Part shown: one piece after another, positions 52,505 to 64,000 of the stretch
Position numbering within the stretch: the stretch's first letter is position 1
Layout: every line of letters starts with the position of its first letter
Assembly: GCF_002999335.1 (NCBI RefSeq)
Contig: NW_020312514.1
Location: forward strand, 1-64,000
Reading direction: 5' to 3'
From: Cyclospora cayetanensis
Lineage: Eukaryota; Apicomplexa; Conoidasida; Eucoccidiorida; Eimeriidae
Length of the DNA stretch: 64,000 nt
Program-made: the position numbers and the translations under genes
Notes under the pieces: generated by a model
Databases searched by the model: none
The model's input: only the letters and a program-made list of their open reading frames with translations
What the model was told of the DNA's origin: nothing

Positions 52505-55500
52505 ATATTACCAATACCTAGGGGTACGCACAATTAACAACCTGGCCAGCAGACGCGCGTCTGTTGCACCCCCCTCGATAAAGTCAAAATCACGAATCGA
52601 TGCAGCTCTATCAATTGCAGACAAAGCACCAGCATCCGGCTTTCCGACATCAGTGTCAGGGCCTTTAGCAGTGGCAGCAAGAGCAGGGTCAACAGCAGCA
52701 CTGCCTACTGCAACGAGGCATGGAATCAATGAGTGCGGACAGCTTTACCATTCAGGGGGCCCAGAGACATTTGCTTTCTACAGCAATGATAACAAAACAC
52801 AATTGCCTAATCTGTGCAAGTTTCAGGCACATTAGCCACCGTAGTGGCGCGAATGCGTGCCACAAGAGCAAGCCCATCACCCACTACCGCAAAAAGCAAC
52901 TCAGCAGCAGAATTGCCTTGACACGCTCCGAGTAGGAAAAGGAAAGCATAAGACTTTACACTCGATATAGTGCTTTTCTCGCCTCATGCATGGGAGAAGC
53001 TTTAGGGGCCCTACGCCCACTGATGCAGCAGATACGGGTGGCACACTTCGGCAAGAGCAAAACCAGCACCAGTAGACGCAAGATGAAGAGCAGATGGGCA
53101 AGTAGCAACATCAATAGCACCCCGAGTGATGAAAATCGCAGGAGGACGGCCAGAAGCATGTACGCTCGCTGCTCGTGGTTCACTCTCTGCATCATAAGTA
53201 TTGGCAGGCACATAGCCACTCGGTAGCAGAAGCAGTAGCAGCTGCAATACCTTCGGGCACCCCCTCAACAGCAGGAGCTTCCATGGCAGTAGCACAATGA
53301 TCAGCAACAACAGTTTCTTTGTTATTCGGTGCGACAACAGGACTATCACGGGCAACTTCAATATCGAAGTAGGCCCCTGCAGAAGGAGCTGCCGGAGCAG
53401 TGGAAGAGTTAGCGGGAATATGTCTCAGGCATTGTTAGAGCTTCAGAAAAGGACCTCCACAGAGGCCCATCGGCCCACGTCTGGAGGCCCTTGCACATTT
53501 TTATCCTCAATCCGTTACAAGCAAATCCAATCCAACGGATGAACTTTCCAGTTCGAAAAGTTGGCTAGCTGCATGCTGCGGTAAGACTATTACAAGACCT
53601 TAGTAACAACTCAAGCAGCAGTTATGCCTGATGGGGAATGGAGCGGTTTTCCCTGGCGACAGCGCTTAGGGAGGCAAACACATGAGTAAAGCTCCCGCCT
53701 AGAGTGATTCGATTATCGGATCTCACTCTAGGGCCAATTCTTTTGCCTCAGAGATCCCCCCAATCTCATAGCTGGCTGCTCTTCTTCATATGATGGAAAA
53801 TTACATAGTGGTGTCAGTAAGAGCCCCCGGGGCGGCTTCGACATTTACCATAGCTCCCTATAGCGTCAAAGGCAAATATTTAATTAAAAGCATGTAGGCC
53901 TGTTGAGAGTAGGGTCTCATCAAGGCTCGCAGGGACCCGCATAGACAGTTTCTAGAGGAGGGCCTACACTACTAAAAGGACAGGGATACAAATCCAGTTA
54001 GTCAGTCTAAGGAATGTAAACTCTGCTGCAGCAAAAAATTCATTTGCTTACTGAGGTTTAAACTGTAACATAGCACTAAGAACCATCAGTGGCATCATGT
54101 CATTACAGTGTTACGGGACAGTTGGATGGCGTAACGCGAAGCGTCATTAGAAGCTGAGACGCATTTTCATGTATCGAAAGGCATTTCAATGAAAGATTTA
54201 TCCCATAGACCGTGATTCGCTCGACGCCCTAGCTAAGGCGCAAGCCAAGACAAACGACGTGGGCGGTCATCCGCCAGGTCAGCAGGAGCTTCAGCTTGAA
54301 CAGATGCATCAGCGATCCCGTCTGCCATCGTGGTAGAAGCAACGGCTCAAAAATCCTCCAGTAAGTACAGGTGGCACAGCCAGTGCTATCTCAATGCACT
54401 CGGCTCTGCTGTAGCTGCAGCAAAAGAAAAACCAGAGAGTTAGGAGCGCGAGGAACCAGTGTTTCAGTACATGCTGCCGCAGCTAGAACCTATCGAGCTA
54501 CCAAAAAAACTGGTGATGCTAGCCTATATGGTTCAACAGCAGCGTCCGGCTCTGATTCCACAGCTGTATCAGCAGCAGGAGCACTCCACACATTTGTACA
54601 CTTATTCTCAAATCCTCTCCCATGCGTTGGAGCAGCTGAGAATAGCAAAGAGGCAGAAATGATGAGGTGCAGTCTTTACACGCTCCAGTAGCTGCCCGCT
54701 GCCTTAGGTGACACCGAGCCACGAAACTGTGTTGGCAAAGTCCACCTCCGCAAGCAGTCAAGCCTGCGATAAGACTTCCGGCTGCAGTTCCTACCATAAT
54801 AGCACATATTGTTACAACAAGCGCTGTGGGAGCAGCTCATGATGCATCACGCCTCCATAAGCAGTAGCACGTAGCTGCATGCAGCGAGAGCAGCTACAAA
54901 CAACCTCCAGCCTGCAGCGGGCGGTACTTGTTGCACTGCACAATAGGGACTTTTGTCCTACCAGCCGCCGCCTAAGGAACATCTTCGGCACAAGATATGT
55001 GGCAGCAGTACTACCGGCACCGTGAGCAGAATTATCGTTGAGCCGCTGTAAATGTATGCCGCAGTTGCTCGGTATTTGTCCACCACATGCAGCCCCAGAG
55101 AAACAGAAGTCATCCGTAAAGGGAGATCGGGTAAGTCAAGTACATACATGCGGGTAGCAGTCAGGATGGACGCTTGCTGCTGCTGCCGCTGTCACCCACC
55201 TTCGGGGTGCTCTCGTGTCCCCCTCTCTGTAAGCCTGAAGGTCTACAGACGAGCCTACAAATTGCAGGTACTTCGCCTCTCCCTGCACTGTTGCTGCCAC
55301 GTTTGCTATCTTCAAAGAATGTATTTGTCCCATCCGCTAAAGCCATTACATACGCTACTCATGCTATATGTTCATTCATCAGAACCAACACCATAGTGGC
55401 GACAGTTACAAGGCAGCTTCACCGTGGGGTTTGCACGAGGCTGCGATGCTTGGTTCTCTCCTGGGATCTTTCACAGTATCAGTGAAGCTAGTAAATGCAC

Positions 55501-56150
55501 ATTAGATACCTAAAAATACGGCAGAATAGTCCCAGTTACCCCTGGTAGTGCTAGTATAACGCTTTCTGTGAAGGAGAGGGCCTGCTCTAAGCAGGTTAGC
55601 ACTTATTGTTGCAACCAGGGCAGGCCGTCTCCACAGTAGCACTTTTCTAAAACAACTACAAAAAAATCGGCTGTGGGTGCATATATGGTTACAACCTATC
55701 CAGACCAGTGACTTCCCGGCTTCGTGCAGCCTCGGCAGTGCCTTTACTGGATAATGAAGTGCCTGACCAAAATGGTGCCGTCACCACTGAGGACAACAGT
55801 AAATTTAGCACGGGTGAGAGCCCACAGCGGCAGCTATACAGGAAATACCAGTATTTCATGTGCCGAGCAGCACTAAAAGTACCTTTGGCAGCCCTAGCTG
55901 CATGTACAAAGGCTGGATCAGATGTCAGAATACAGCAGAGAAACCGAAGCGCCGGCGCAATGGCGGGCGCTTAGGAGAAACCATGACAGTGGTAGTGAAA
56001 TGCAGATTCAAACACCCCGGAGACTTGACACTGCCACGCCGGTTAATCGCACCAAGCCCTCTGGAATGGATCAGGAAACAGGCTATAGGAGAGGCCTAGT
56101 TAGATACAGTCCTATCTGCAAAACTCCAGAATATGCGGCTTGCTAGGAGC
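52505..56150. pseudogene. Possible decayed alanine-rich coding remnants
   Basis: Several short open segments have low-complexity, protein-like composition. The plus strand is open from 52,506 to 52,835 (about 109 codons, with SGPLAVAARAGSTAALP). The minus strand near 53,390-53,240 reads VVADHCATAMEAPAVEG and, after a frameshift, continues near 53,210-53,020 with SEPRAASVHASGRPP. The minus strand near 54,600-54,490 reads SAPAADTAVESEPDAAVEP. Plus-strand segments at 55,708-55,974 and 55,922-56,146 overlap in different frames. Stops and frameshifts separate them and the strand is ambiguous. They resemble the Ala/Glu/Ser-rich tail of the ApiAP2 gene in character, not in alignable sequence. This could be a dead gene, unresolved exons, or GCA-rich non-coding DNA. 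Confidence 0.25.
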
Positions 56151-58087
<1,937 letters not shown>

Positions 58088-58292
58088 ATGCCTCTGTTTC
58101 CTCGTCGCCTCAGCAGACCTTGTCTTGGTATGCACCGAGTAACGTGAATGTGCTCGGCGAGGTTCTCCCCTCAGTCTATAATCCGCTTCGGCGGCGTATT
58201 TAGGCTTCACTAGAAGCCACCAACTGGTAGAAATCTACTTGGCTGGAATAGCGTTTTGTAATAGTTCGAATGCTTTCAGCTGGACAAATGGA

Positions 58293-59645
58293 TTAAATCG
58301 ACTTAAATGACAGTTCGTCGGGGGCGATCTCTTCAGTGTCTGGTAGAAGCAGAGTTGGCAACCTTTCCTGCCCTCCTTGGAGGCTAGAAGAGTCGTTAGT
58401 AGGGAGGGAATGTGGGTTGTTGAGCACTTTCTCTAGGCTGTATACAGTCAGTTTTGGGGATGGCTCCGCAAAGCCTGGTGGGAGCGTAGCAGTAAGAGCC
58501 CTGTAGGCAGCGATTGCGTCCCTGTCACTGCAAAAGAACGGCTGCCGCAGGCTGCCGTTGAAAGCAAGAGCGAGGATCCAACGGCCGGGAGACGTCTCTA
58601 TGGGAAGCAGTGGGTAGCACAGCGGCCTGCTTGTTGATTTATTCCGTCGGAGCTTTTGCTCCAGCTTTGCGCGGAGTTGTCGAAGAACTCGGCTCTTTGC
58701 GATGTCGCCCCTTGTGTCAATGGCTGGCAAGGTGTACACGGGTATTCCTTCGAACTTGCCACTTTTACTTAGCTCATTGCAGAGGGTTTGTGTGTTGGGA
58801 ACCAAAATGCATCGCATCGATTTTCCTTGAGATCCCGAGAAGAATCGCCTGGTTCGCCTAAAGAGCGATAAAATCCTTCCATCGGTCTCCTCCCCTGCTG
58901 CACGTCGGCCATTTGAGTCGACGTACCGCAAGCATCCGTAAGCCTTGCGGAGGGTCGTAGATCTAACGTGGAAGTGAGAGGACGAATCCTTGGATACGTG
59001 GTGTAGATAAGCTTTCGCATCCTTTGCACTCATGAAGAATATTCCGAGGGAAAAGAGTGCATGGGCAGGTGAAGAAGCAGCGGCGGCTCCTGTTTGGAAT
59101 TGGTGAGTGTTTTGTGCTTTCGGGGCTTCGGCAAGTAATGCAGTGTCTGTTGCGGGGTACGAAGCTGCAACAAGGGAACCCCCTCTGTCCGCCACGAAGA
59201 ACACGGGGCACACGCTGAGAAAGTCAGCAACTGAGGGGGGGTAGAAAGCTCCAGAAGGGTGCAGGCAGACCTCTGCGGAGCCGTTAGCGGAGCTGGCAGT
59301 TTTGGGGGAATCAGAATCTGGAGGGCAGTAGGCATACAAACCCTCTCTAAGTCGCCGCAGCTGGCCTAGCGCAAGGCGGGAAGCAAAAAGGCGCAGGCTC
59401 TCTTGGCCTGCGTTTATGATGGTGTGTGTGGGAGGAAGGAGGGAGGCCGTAGTTCTTAGGAGGCTGGTGTTGGGCAATCGGGTGGAGCCGATGTTCATGC
59501 AGGATGAAGTAGCTATGGAACAGAACGGAAGGAGGAAAAACAGAATGACCCTGTAGAAGTGTCGAAACGTAGGAATTGGAACCGGAGACATCGAGTCCGA
59601 CGGAAAACAAAAAAGTCTCCGACTTAGCACTCTTTGTCTTTGCAT
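58293..59645 (-). CDS. Tic22-like apicoplast protein import factor
   Basis: A 450-residue single-exon open frame. Residues about 31-47 (YRVILFFLLPFCSIATS) are strongly hydrophobic and fit a signal peptide, most naturally from the second methionine (residue 19, start 59,591). The Ser/Thr/Arg-rich stretch after it fits an apicoplast transit peptide. The body shows the duplicated Tic22 layout: CPVFFVAD (146-153) with LGIFFMSAKDAKAYL (200-214), then GIPVYTLPA (300-308) with QPFFCSDRDAIAAYRAL (368-384) and LTVYSLEKVL (399-408). Tic22 acts between the outer and inner translocons of plastid membranes; apicomplexan versions serve protein import into the apicoplast. Insertions between blocks and an acidic C-terminus (PDTEEIAPDE) make it long for the family. 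The family call rests on motif spacing read by eye. Confidence 0.72.
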   Translation of the reverse strand: MQRQRVLSRRLFCFPSDSMSPVPIPTFRHFYRVILFFLLPFCSIATSSCMNIGSTRLPNTSLLRTTASLLPPTHTIINAGQESLRLFASRLALGQLRRLREGLYAYCPPDSDSPKTASSANGSAEVCLHPSGAFYPPSVADFLSVCPVFFVADRGGSLVAASYPATDTALLAEAPKAQNTHQFQTGAAAASSPAHALFSLGIFFMSAKDAKAYLHHVSKDSSSHFHVRSTTLRKAYGCLRYVDSNGRRAAGEETDGRILSLFRRTRRFFSGSQGKSMRCILVPNTQTLCNELSKSGKFEGIPVYTLPAIDTRGDIAKSRVLRQLRAKLEQKLRRNKSTSRPLCYPLLPIETSPGRWILALAFNGSLRQPFFCSDRDAIAAYRALTATLPPGFAEPSPKLTVYSLEKVLNNPHSLPTNDSSSLQGGQERLPTLLLPDTEEIAPDELSFKSI

Positions 59646-62600
59646 GATTCAGGGTGGGAGAAACCAGCGGGAAAAACCTGGGTGAGAGGAGTGTATGCGC
59701 TACTTCTGTAGGGTCGCAAGGTGTGTGAATGGATGGTTTGCTCTTCACGCTTGTTTTTAGTGCGTGTGATCTGTGAGGAGGGCGGCATCTGAGCGAAGAG
59801 CTAGTGAGCCGCACAGAGACCCCGTGAAAGGTGTATAAGGGCAGCACTTGCTGGAGAGCGATCAAGCTTAATCATTAAATCATGGTAGAAGGCCGTGACG
59901 AGAAGGAAGAGGGCAGGCGCCTAGTTAGCGACTCACGGAGGGTCGAAGGAAACAGACCCCTAGCGTAACGATCAGTGCCTTTGTAATAAAATTATGAAAA
60001 CAGCGTTGAAACGTTAATCTATATGGGTTTTTGATGCATAGACCAATTTGGGGCGACGTAGGGGGGACAAGGGGGCTGAGGGGGGCATTCGACGGGCCCC
60101 AAGCAGAAGGCCCCTTGGAATACTTTGCACCGATTAAGGCAATAATCCTTGCATTTACTAACCTAACCATTTCATGAATTATCGCATATTTGGCATCCAT
60201 TAACCGCTTCTGCGGCTCTGGATAAAACGGAGGCAGTAGGGTGACACCACTGCCTAGTTATTGTCTTGCACATACAGGAGCGCATCAACTCAACTCTGCT
60301 GTAGTAGCCGTGTCCGATACAAATGGTACGAATTGAAGCTCGGCTTAAATGCCTATGCAGCTGCCCTTCCGCCTGTTTGGTAATTGTGGTAGGCCGAGCC
60401 ATTGCTTGCCTCCTCTCTCACTGGCCGTAACTCTGGCTTATTCGACTGGTTACAATAAGCAATCTGGCTCAGCTGCCTCTCCACAAACGCATCGAACACG
60501 TTCGCCCTTTGCCTGTTACTCCAGTGTGTCTACTTTACTTCAAAAACTCCGGTCATCACATGTATTCAAGAATTCTTTTGCTTCAGTGTGCAGCTCCAGG
60601 GAGCCTTTCAGTTTTTACGCATTTCCCTCTTCACTGCTTAGGTAAACCCTAAACATATCTCTATCACTCCCTGTGTGTGGAATGGTCCCATTTCAATGAA
60701 GTTAAGGTGGATGTAGAAGAAACCCAAAACGCCTGAGCACACTGTAACGCCCCATCTTTTAACAAATTTAGCGGAAACCCCAAAAAAAAATTTTCAAGTG
60801 TTCTCACAAGAGAGCTTTCTTCTTTCAGTGCCCTTGGTTTCCAGGGTTTCGGGATAGGGTACGAAGGCAGCTGCGGTGCGCGTTGTTGAACGCTCACAGC
60901 ACCGCGAGCGCTTACAACTAGATGCACCAGGCAACTAGCGCATACGCATGAGGTTGATAGTTCTTTTCAGATAAAGTTATTCTATGATAATCATATACAT
61001 ACAGCCACACCAAAATCTCAGTTACTCTCAAGTACTTAGCTAAACATAACTAGTATATTACAAAATATCGAGGTTTAAGTTAGCCTGCTGCGAAACCGCC
61101 TCATGCTCCAGCTGCACTATACGAAGAAGCCGACAGCAGCTCAAGCAGTGTACGAAATGGTAAAACAGACATAAATCCAATGATAAACATTTTTTTCAGA
61201 TATTATTTACTATTGTTCAAAAATTTTGAACGAACCGGTACTTCAGCAATTGTCTGTTGCCTTACTAAGAGAGCCAAGCACTTTCCATAGTCATCAACAC
61301 AGAAGGGCGTCTCTTTATATGTGGAGAACACTGAGTTCATACATGCGGGCTATAGCGTGCAAACTTTGGTATGCTGCTGCTATAGCCCATCGTGCATGCT
61401 GTTTGCGCTCTGACTAGAGGATCTGGACACCTGTCAACACCTGCAATTAAGCCTATATAAACGCATATTCGTGAGCATTGTCGCCGCAGATCATTGATTA
61501 TGAGGAGCCAAAAAGATGCTGGAAAGCATTCAGATGCACAAGCCACTTCCTGTATTACACTGCTTAGCCTGCACTTGTGTCCTCAGACGCTAGGCTGGGG
61601 GGCCTTGAGTGCATCAAGACTGCGCCTTGGCAGCATCACGTGTTCACAGTTAAGGGGACCGGGCTGTAACTATATCTTAACAACATTGGTAAGAAAACAT
61701 GAACTATTTTCTATTTCTCTAGAGGCCGCAGCACTTGGGTTTGACAGTTCTCTGCCCAGCTAGTGCCAAAACAAGTGCTCCGACGGGCATTTGGAGAATT
61801 TGCTAACGCTACACTTGTTAATGCGCTACTTCCATTATGTCTCGCGTATGAGCGCAAGAATTAATGCGGGATGTCTACAGTCAGGTACGTTAGGTAGCTG
61901 GTACACAGAAGTGAGGGAGAGAGCGAACAAGCTGGGGCAGCTACAATTATGGTTCCGCAGCAACTACGCTGCTTCCGAGCTCACTCGCTCGATATAAAAA
62001 GTCAAACAGGCAAAAGGATTCATGATAACAAAAGCGATTCCCTCCTTTCTTGTTCCGCTCGGTACTCCTGGGGTGCACCAAGCCGTGACGCGATAACTTT
62101 GCTGCTTGACAAGCCGCAGAAGGTTCCGGCAGCATTGCTTGGCCTACCCAAATTGATCGAATCTCTTTTGAAAAGCTGTAATTTAGGCGCCTCAGGCTGC
62201 TGTCATCCTTAGTCGTAGCAATGCAGCCCACACCCCGGACGGCGTGGATCGTGGGGAGAAGATGGACTAGGCTACCAAGAACACGCAATATCGTGATTTG
62301 CTCATGGGGTACTTGCGATATTTTATAGATTTTGCTGCATAATGCTCGAGCTTTGAACTTAACGTTCCTAAAAACCATTAAACAAGCACTTTGGGCACAG
62401 AAGGCGCCGCTCACCCCCTCGAGGCCGAGACTGGTCCACGTGAGGTGTCGAGACACCCCCGCCTACTTTCTTGTCCTTTACCATGAAGACAAGATGAGGC
62501 ATTCGCCCCCCTTCACTGTAGGTTATAGCTTCCTGTTGTGCCTGAAAAGACGCTATTTGAGGGCTTTTTTGATCCTCTTCACATTCCCCCAGAGTCTCGT

Positions 62601-62873
62601 GCGTTGTTTTTTCCATCTCTAGTACTGAGGAGAAAGAGTGCGCCACCAGTGCTTATGTTTGCAGCTGGATCTGAAGGACTCAATAGTTGTTGTGGAACCC
62701 TGGATTCTCCTTTCTTATGTAGCATTGCAGAAGCTGGTCCTGCCCCACGCGTCTGAGATGAGCATGGCTCGTTCTTGAATGTGTAGCCAATCCACCCTCA
62801 GCAACGCACCAGTATCAACGTACACGCAAGTTTCATAGCCACTTTACTTGGAGGCTAACATTTGACGACGACA
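59646..62873. other. Divergent intergenic region between Tic22-like and CCCH genes
   Basis: About 3.2 kb between two divergently transcribed genes, so it should contain both promoters. The longest open frame (61,947-62,456, minus, 169 codons from GTG, 142 from ATG) has no recognisable motif and is within chance length for this window. A run of nine A residues is at about 60,782. A plus-strand open stretch at about 62,538-62,756 has protein-like composition (SRALFFPSLVLRRKSAPP) but no support as an exon. Confidence 0.4.
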
Positions 62874-63621
62874 ATGGCGCCTAGACAGTCAGGCACATCG
62901 GCCGAGGAACATTCCCTACAGTTCAGCCAGTCAACCGAAGACCCCACAGGTCTCCTCCCGGACGAAACGACTGCCACGTATCATTTGCCGAAGGGATTAG
63001 ATTCCTGCAGGGCATCACTGTCAGCGGGCCTGGGGAAAATAGGCAGTTACCACCTTGAAAATACACCTCCGAGCGCAGCGCTCATCGGTTCCACCAACAC
63101 AGCTTCTTCTGCTGCTTGTTTGTTAAGGCCACACTTTGTCAAGGTACGTAAACACTGCTGAATATCGACACTTGTTGTTGTGCTTCCATTTATTAGCCTC
63201 CTGTGCACTTTGGTAGGATTTTGCATCCAAAGGACCCAACGCACAATTGGAGACTAGGCCTGTAGGGCTCTCTAGGAGTATTTCTGTAGGAGCTCTTGTT
63301 ACTACAAACATGGCGAAGTGCGTTTAACGTCAAGGTATTCGTATTATTCTCTGCATTGCATGCTTGTGTGCCGCTGTCTATTGCTTGTGCTTTTCACTGC
63401 AGACCAAAATGTGTCCCTATGTTCAGCGAGGTTTTGTTTGTTCCAGAGGTTCTCGTTGTCTCTTTGCACACAGCAGAGAAGACCTGAGACCTCTGCCTGA
63501 TCTTCGGCAGACGCGGATGTGCCCCCAGAAGAAGCAAAATGGAGAATGCACAGATCCGACCTGTCCCTACGCTCACGCGGTTGAGGAGCTGAAGCACACT
63601 CTGCCTCTCTATAAAACGTGA
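62874..63621 (+). CDS. CCCH-type zinc-finger protein (two fingers), two exons, perhaps 3'-incomplete
   Basis: Exon 1 (62,874-63,143, 90 codons, first ATG of the frame) ends in RPHFVK at AAG|GTACGT. Exon 2 (63,403-63,621) begins after TTCACTGCAG with TKMCPYV; the junction is phase 0 and gives 162 residues. Finger 1 is C94-x8-C103-x5-C109-x3-H113; finger 2 is C130-x8-C139-x4-C144-x3-H148. Each is preceded by a basic lead (TKMCP, TRMCP), as in tandem CCCH proteins that bind RNA and control mRNA stability or translation. The leader RPHFVKTKMCP and the linker HSREDLRPLPDLRQTRMCP follow a pattern common in coccidian CCCH proteins. The frame stops just after HTLPLYKT, but related proteins often continue with a third finger at YKT, and ACGTGAGG there could be a donor (about 63,619), so more exons may lie downstream or outside the window. 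Confidence 0.85.
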
Positions 63622-63871
63622 GGAGATGCTCCAAGGAGATGCTCCATGAGCTTCGACAGATAGTCCCTTCCTCCTTCCTGGCCCGCACTTCACCTCTGCT
63701 CTAATGAATAGAAGCTCAGTTTTGAATGCCTCAACTGTGCCCTTACGCACAAAGGGACGACGACAAGGGCCTTGGTAGCGCAAATTGGTCTTGAGTACCC
63801 CTGCTGTATGAGCTCTCAGACCGAGGGGTAGAAGAGGGTGGGGCGTATTACCCCTTGCCGTCTCAGATATA

Positions 63872-63902
<31 letters not shown>

Positions 63903-64000
63903 GTATACATATACATATATGTACCTTTCCAACAAGCTCACTGTGGCGTCTATATATATAGGCAGCTGTGCTAAGGCATTACTAAGGCTTTGATTGTTGC
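63622..64000. other. 3' flank of the CCCH gene
   Basis: This is either 3' UTR or intron of the CCCH gene. A 12-base direct repeat (GGAGATGCTCCA) occurs twice within about 30 bases just after the stop codon. No further finger is seen before the window ends. The AT microsatellite is listed separately. Confidence 0.4.
63867..63922. repeat. AT-rich dinucleotide microsatellite
   Basis: A run of alternating A and T broken by a few TAC, TGT and CAT interruptions, largely self-complementary. A shorter TATATATATA run follows at about 63,950-63,960. Confidence 0.9.

Noticed and set aside
61947..62456. 169-codon minus-strand open frame
   Set aside because: Begins with GTG (first ATG gives 142 residues), no recognisable domain, and one or two frames this long are expected by chance in this window.

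Overview
This window looks like nuclear DNA of a coccidian apicomplexan, probably of the Eimeria/Cyclospora lineage. The evidence is an ApiAP2 transcription-factor gene with an ACDC domain and a CAG/CAA-encoded glutamine-rich tract, an apicoplast-type Tic22 protein with a secretory leader, short GT-AG introns of about 215-260 bp in three genes, and a protist-style histone H4. The genus is an inference; no rRNA or other marker gene is present.

The window has two halves. Bases 1 to about 44,000 are nearly gene-free. About 1-11,200 and about 30,690-41,000 are filled with old, diverged repeats. A unit of about 895 bp (called R1) occurs in tandem or singly. It is followed by a longer unit (R2, up to 3-4 kb), and the R1(n)-R2 order recurs several times, so the arrays are higher-order. 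A third repeat (R3, period about 575 bp) occupies about 9,480-11,210. Between the arrays, 20,350-24,955 (minus strand) holds a decayed Ty3/Gypsy chromovirus. Gag zinc-knuckle, reverse transcriptase, RNase H/connection, integrase and chromodomain remnants lie in the expected order, broken by stops and frameshifts. The only gene-like signal outside repeats in this half is a minus-strand exon (12,443-12,784) with a signal peptide, a transmembrane helix and a consensus splice donor.

The second half, from 44,196, carries conventional genes. They are a four-exon ApiAP2 gene (44,196-48,694, 1027 aa in the model), histone H4 (57,776-58,087) with an unusual residue 63-67 segment, a convergent Tic22-like gene (58,293-59,645, minus), and a CCCH zinc-finger gene (62,874-63,621, possibly continuing past the window). 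Between the ApiAP2 and H4 genes, about 49,000-56,150 contains short alanine-rich open stretches that look like decayed or unresolved coding sequence.

The genes do not form a pathway or operon. They are independent housekeeping or regulatory genes: chromatin, transcription, organelle import and RNA binding. The most notable items are the higher-order repeat system, the H4 substitutions, the chromovirus remnant and the reconstructed ApiAP2 gene.
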